64,000 bases of DNA. Source: Neoroseomonas lacus (lineage in GTDB: Bacteria; Pseudomonadota; Alphaproteobacteria; Acetobacterales; Acetobacteraceae). This document shows, piece by piece, positions 62,566 to 64,000 of this stretch. The notes under the pieces are model-generated. The model had not been told where the DNA came from, searched no databases, and was given only the letters and a program-made list of their open reading frames with translations. Position 1 is the stretch's first letter; every line of letters begins with the position of its first letter. A program made the position numbers and the translations under genes. The stretch is from assembly GCF_014644535.1 (NCBI RefSeq), contig NZ_BMKW01000003.1, positions 186,001-250,000 on the forward strand. The letters run 5' to 3'.

Positions 62566-63555
62566 TCAGCGTAATGCCGACGGTGGCCAGGGCATCGCGG
62601 CAAGCGGCCGCCCCGGTGCCGCGCGCACAAAGTTCGTCCAGAAGCGGCAATCGCGCATCTGCCAGCCCGGGCCGGGCGGTTCGCTGACCGACAGCATCGG
62701 GCAGCGCTGCTCGCGCTGCACGTGCCGGGCCTGCTGCGACAGGTCCGCCCGGCGGGCGACCGCCGCATTCTCCCAGCGCTCCCAGCGCACCATGCCGAGG
62801 TTGCGGGCAAGGACGAAGCGTTCGAGATGCTCCGCCGAAGCGATGTCCGCGCCGCCGTAATGCTCGGAGACGATGGCATCGACGGTGGTGGCCCCGGTCC
62901 GGCCAGTCGCGGCGTCGCGCCAGGGCAGGTCGAGCCGGGTGCGGCGGAAGCGGGTCAGGCTGGCATCGAAGGCGGTCGGGCAGGCCTGCGGGGTGGGGGC
63001 GATGCGCAGCCGCATCACGCGGGTGGTCCAGGCATCGGTCGCGCCCGGTCCGGCCAGCAGCCAGCCCTGCCAGCCGCGCCCACCCTGTCGGCAATCGGGC
63101 GAGAGGAACCACTGCACGCCGCCGCCGCCATCCTCGGTCATGGAAATGAAGGACGGGCCGGGCGCGAGCGGGATGACCTGCCCGCCATCGCCCTGGCCTC
63201 GATCGAAGGTACCGAAATGCCGGGCCTGCCCGGCGCCGAAATCAAAGGTATGCACGACGGCCGGCACGCCCAGCAGGCTGCCCAGCACGGCATCGGAGGC
63301 CTGGTATCCTAGCGGCAGTGCCCGCGCCTCCTGCGCCGCTGGCCAGTCGTGCCGGCGATAGGGCATCGGCGCGTCCTGGCGCTGCGGGGCGCGGCGGGCG
63401 CAGCCAGCTTCGAAGGGCAGCAGGCCGGGGAGCGGGGCGCCGGCGGCGTCGAGGCAGACGCTCTGGACCAGGAACGGCAACAGGGCGTTCTGCGCGGCAG
63501 CCGGCAGGCTCGGGGCCAACAGCAGGGCAGCAAACAGCAAAAAACCGCGAAACAC
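62566..63555 (-). CDS. Exported protein of unknown function
   Basis: A 329-residue product if it starts at GTG 63555, giving a signal peptide MFRGFLLFAALLLAPSLPAAA; ATG 63594 would add 13 residues that lie within the rpsU terminator hairpin. The mature part has several Cys and Trp, no known motif, and is not repetitive. I do not recognise the family. It follows rpsU on the same strand, with the terminator between them overlapping its 5' end. Confidence 0.65.
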   Translation of the reverse strand: MFRGFLLFAALLLAPSLPAAAQNALLPFLVQSVCLDAAGAPLPGLLPFEAGCARRAPQRQDAPMPYRRHDWPAAQEARALPLGYQASDAVLGSLLGVPAVVHTFDFGAGQARHFGTFDRGQGDGGQVIPLAPGPSFISMTEDGGGGVQWFLSPDCRQGGRGWQGWLLAGPGATDAWTTRVMRLRIAPTPQACPTAFDASLTRFRRTRLDLPWRDAATGRTGATTVDAIVSEHYGGADIASAEHLERFVLARNLGMVRWERWENAAVARRADLSQQARHVQREQRCPMLSVSEPPGPGWQMRDCRFWTNFVRAAPGRPLAAMPWPPSALR

Positions 63556-63576
63556 GGGGACCCCGTGACGCGGTTT
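63539..63576 (-). terminator. Terminator of rpsU, overlapping the start of the next gene
   Basis: On the minus strand: AAACCGCG (63569-63576) pairs with CGCGGTTT (63542-63549), with an inner CACGGGG/CCCCGTG stem (63561-63567 with 63553-63559) and a run of T at 63539-63544. It lies 38 bases beyond the rpsU stop codon. Confidence 0.82.
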
Positions 63577-63614
63577 CCGGCTTTCTCCCACCATGTCGGG
63601 CGGGAAGCGGGGCT

Positions 63615-63818
63615 TCAGAAGCCCTCGCGCTCCAGGCGCTTGCGCTCGACCTTGCGGGCGCGGCGGACGGCCTCGGCGGCCTCGCGCGCACGACGCTCAG
63701 ACGGCTTCTCATAGTGCCGGCGAAGCTTCATCTCGCGGAAAACGCCTTCCCGCTGAAGCTTCTTTTTCAGGGCCTTGAGCGCCTGATCGATATTGTTGTC
63801 ACGAACGACGACTTGCAC
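63615..63818 (-). CDS. rpsU: Ribosomal protein bS21
   Basis: Small basic 30S subunit protein that helps base-pairing of the mRNA Shine-Dalgarno site. From GTG 63818 it has 67 residues: [20 protein letters not shown], the S21 hallmark, then [16 protein letters not shown] and a long Arg/Glu-rich helix. TGGAGGTT lies seven bases before this GTG; the upstream TTG 63827 overlaps the site and is rejected. A clear terminator follows. Confidence 0.95.
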   Translation of the reverse strand: MQVVVRDNNIDQALKALKKKLQREGVFREMKLRRHYEKPSERRAREAAEAVRRARKVERKRLEREGF

Positions 63819-64000
63819 GCGGCGCAACCTCCAGCGCGTTGGGGTTTAAAGAAGGCAAAGAATAATCGGCGCGACCGGAGAGCCGGTCTACGTCGGTTGC
63901 GGGACGCTTATCACGATTCCCCGCCGCGCCGGAAGCCCTCCCTTGAGGCGCGAAGGCCCTATATGCATGGTCGTGACACATTTTTCGAGCCCTTTGTTCC
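63819..64000. other. Upstream region of rpsU at the window edge
   Basis: About 180 bp with no credible gene. An AT-richer patch around 63845-63870 lies close to the gene, but I could not identify a confident promoter pair. Confidence 0.4.

Overview
The window is about 64 kb of very GC-rich DNA, densely packed with genes in short overlapping operons. Gene content points to an alphaproteobacterium, most likely a Roseomonas-like member of the Acetobacteraceae: an orphan Bug-family binding protein, TRAP and PotABCD-type transporters, a cbb3 oxidase cluster behind a perfect FNR-type box, two GTTC-N7-GTTC (alphaproteobacterial LexA) boxes, a pdxA-pdxJ pair and an S21 gene starting with GTG. This placement is inference from content; no database search was run.

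Layout. 1-4324 is the end of a Tad/Flp pilus operon (cpaE end, cpaF, tadB, tadC, tadD), followed at once by a GT87-type glycosyltransferase (to 5566). 5526-10996 holds a lytic transglycosylase, a Bug-type binding protein, a small unknown protein, an SDR enzyme and an ABC exporter. After a repeat-rich gap come a GNAT enzyme, an alpha/beta hydrolase and pdxJ-pdxA on the minus strand. 14948-24677 is respiratory: a TauE/SafE-UreH-type membrane protein, a divergent DUF2189 protein, and one continuous ccoN-O-Q-P-G-H-I-S operon ending in an unassigned 60-residue membrane protein. 25011-30228 carries an Lrp/AsnC regulator divergent from a fused indolepyruvate ferredoxin oxidoreductase, then an acyl-CoA dehydrogenase, together suggesting amino-acid/keto-acid catabolism.

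30242-34592 is an accessory island: a giant beta-strand/RTX-like protein without a canonical start codon, an exported protein built of D-P-N-D-P-P repeats, a perfect 18-bp palindrome, and a LexA box in front of a tiny membrane ORF. 34593-43966 has a DsbA-like protein, a beta-lactamase-family hydrolase, a PotABCD-type importer, gnd, gntK and an FAD monooxygenase, ending in a truncated gene. 44322-50531 has a YdhR-type protein, a short methylguanine methyltransferase with a DNA-repair type 2OG-Fe(II) oxygenase, a DctPQM TRAP transporter, another serine hydrolase and an MBL hydrolase. 50753-61474 has a second, 1450-residue RTX protein, then msrA, msrB, a YVTN-propeller protein, a deacetylase-like protein, a sterol-desaturase-like protein and a BisC-type molybdoenzyme. 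The right end has a RutB-like amidohydrolase, an exported unknown protein and rpsU.

The most unusual signal is in the gaps. Several unrelated families of dispersed, structured repeats sit mostly just after stop codons. Family A (three copies) has two hairpins at nearly constant spacing whose stems differ in sequence but stay paired, so the fold rather than the sequence is kept. Families B, C and E also form hairpins. I saw no tRNA, rRNA, CRISPR array, transposase or phage gene.
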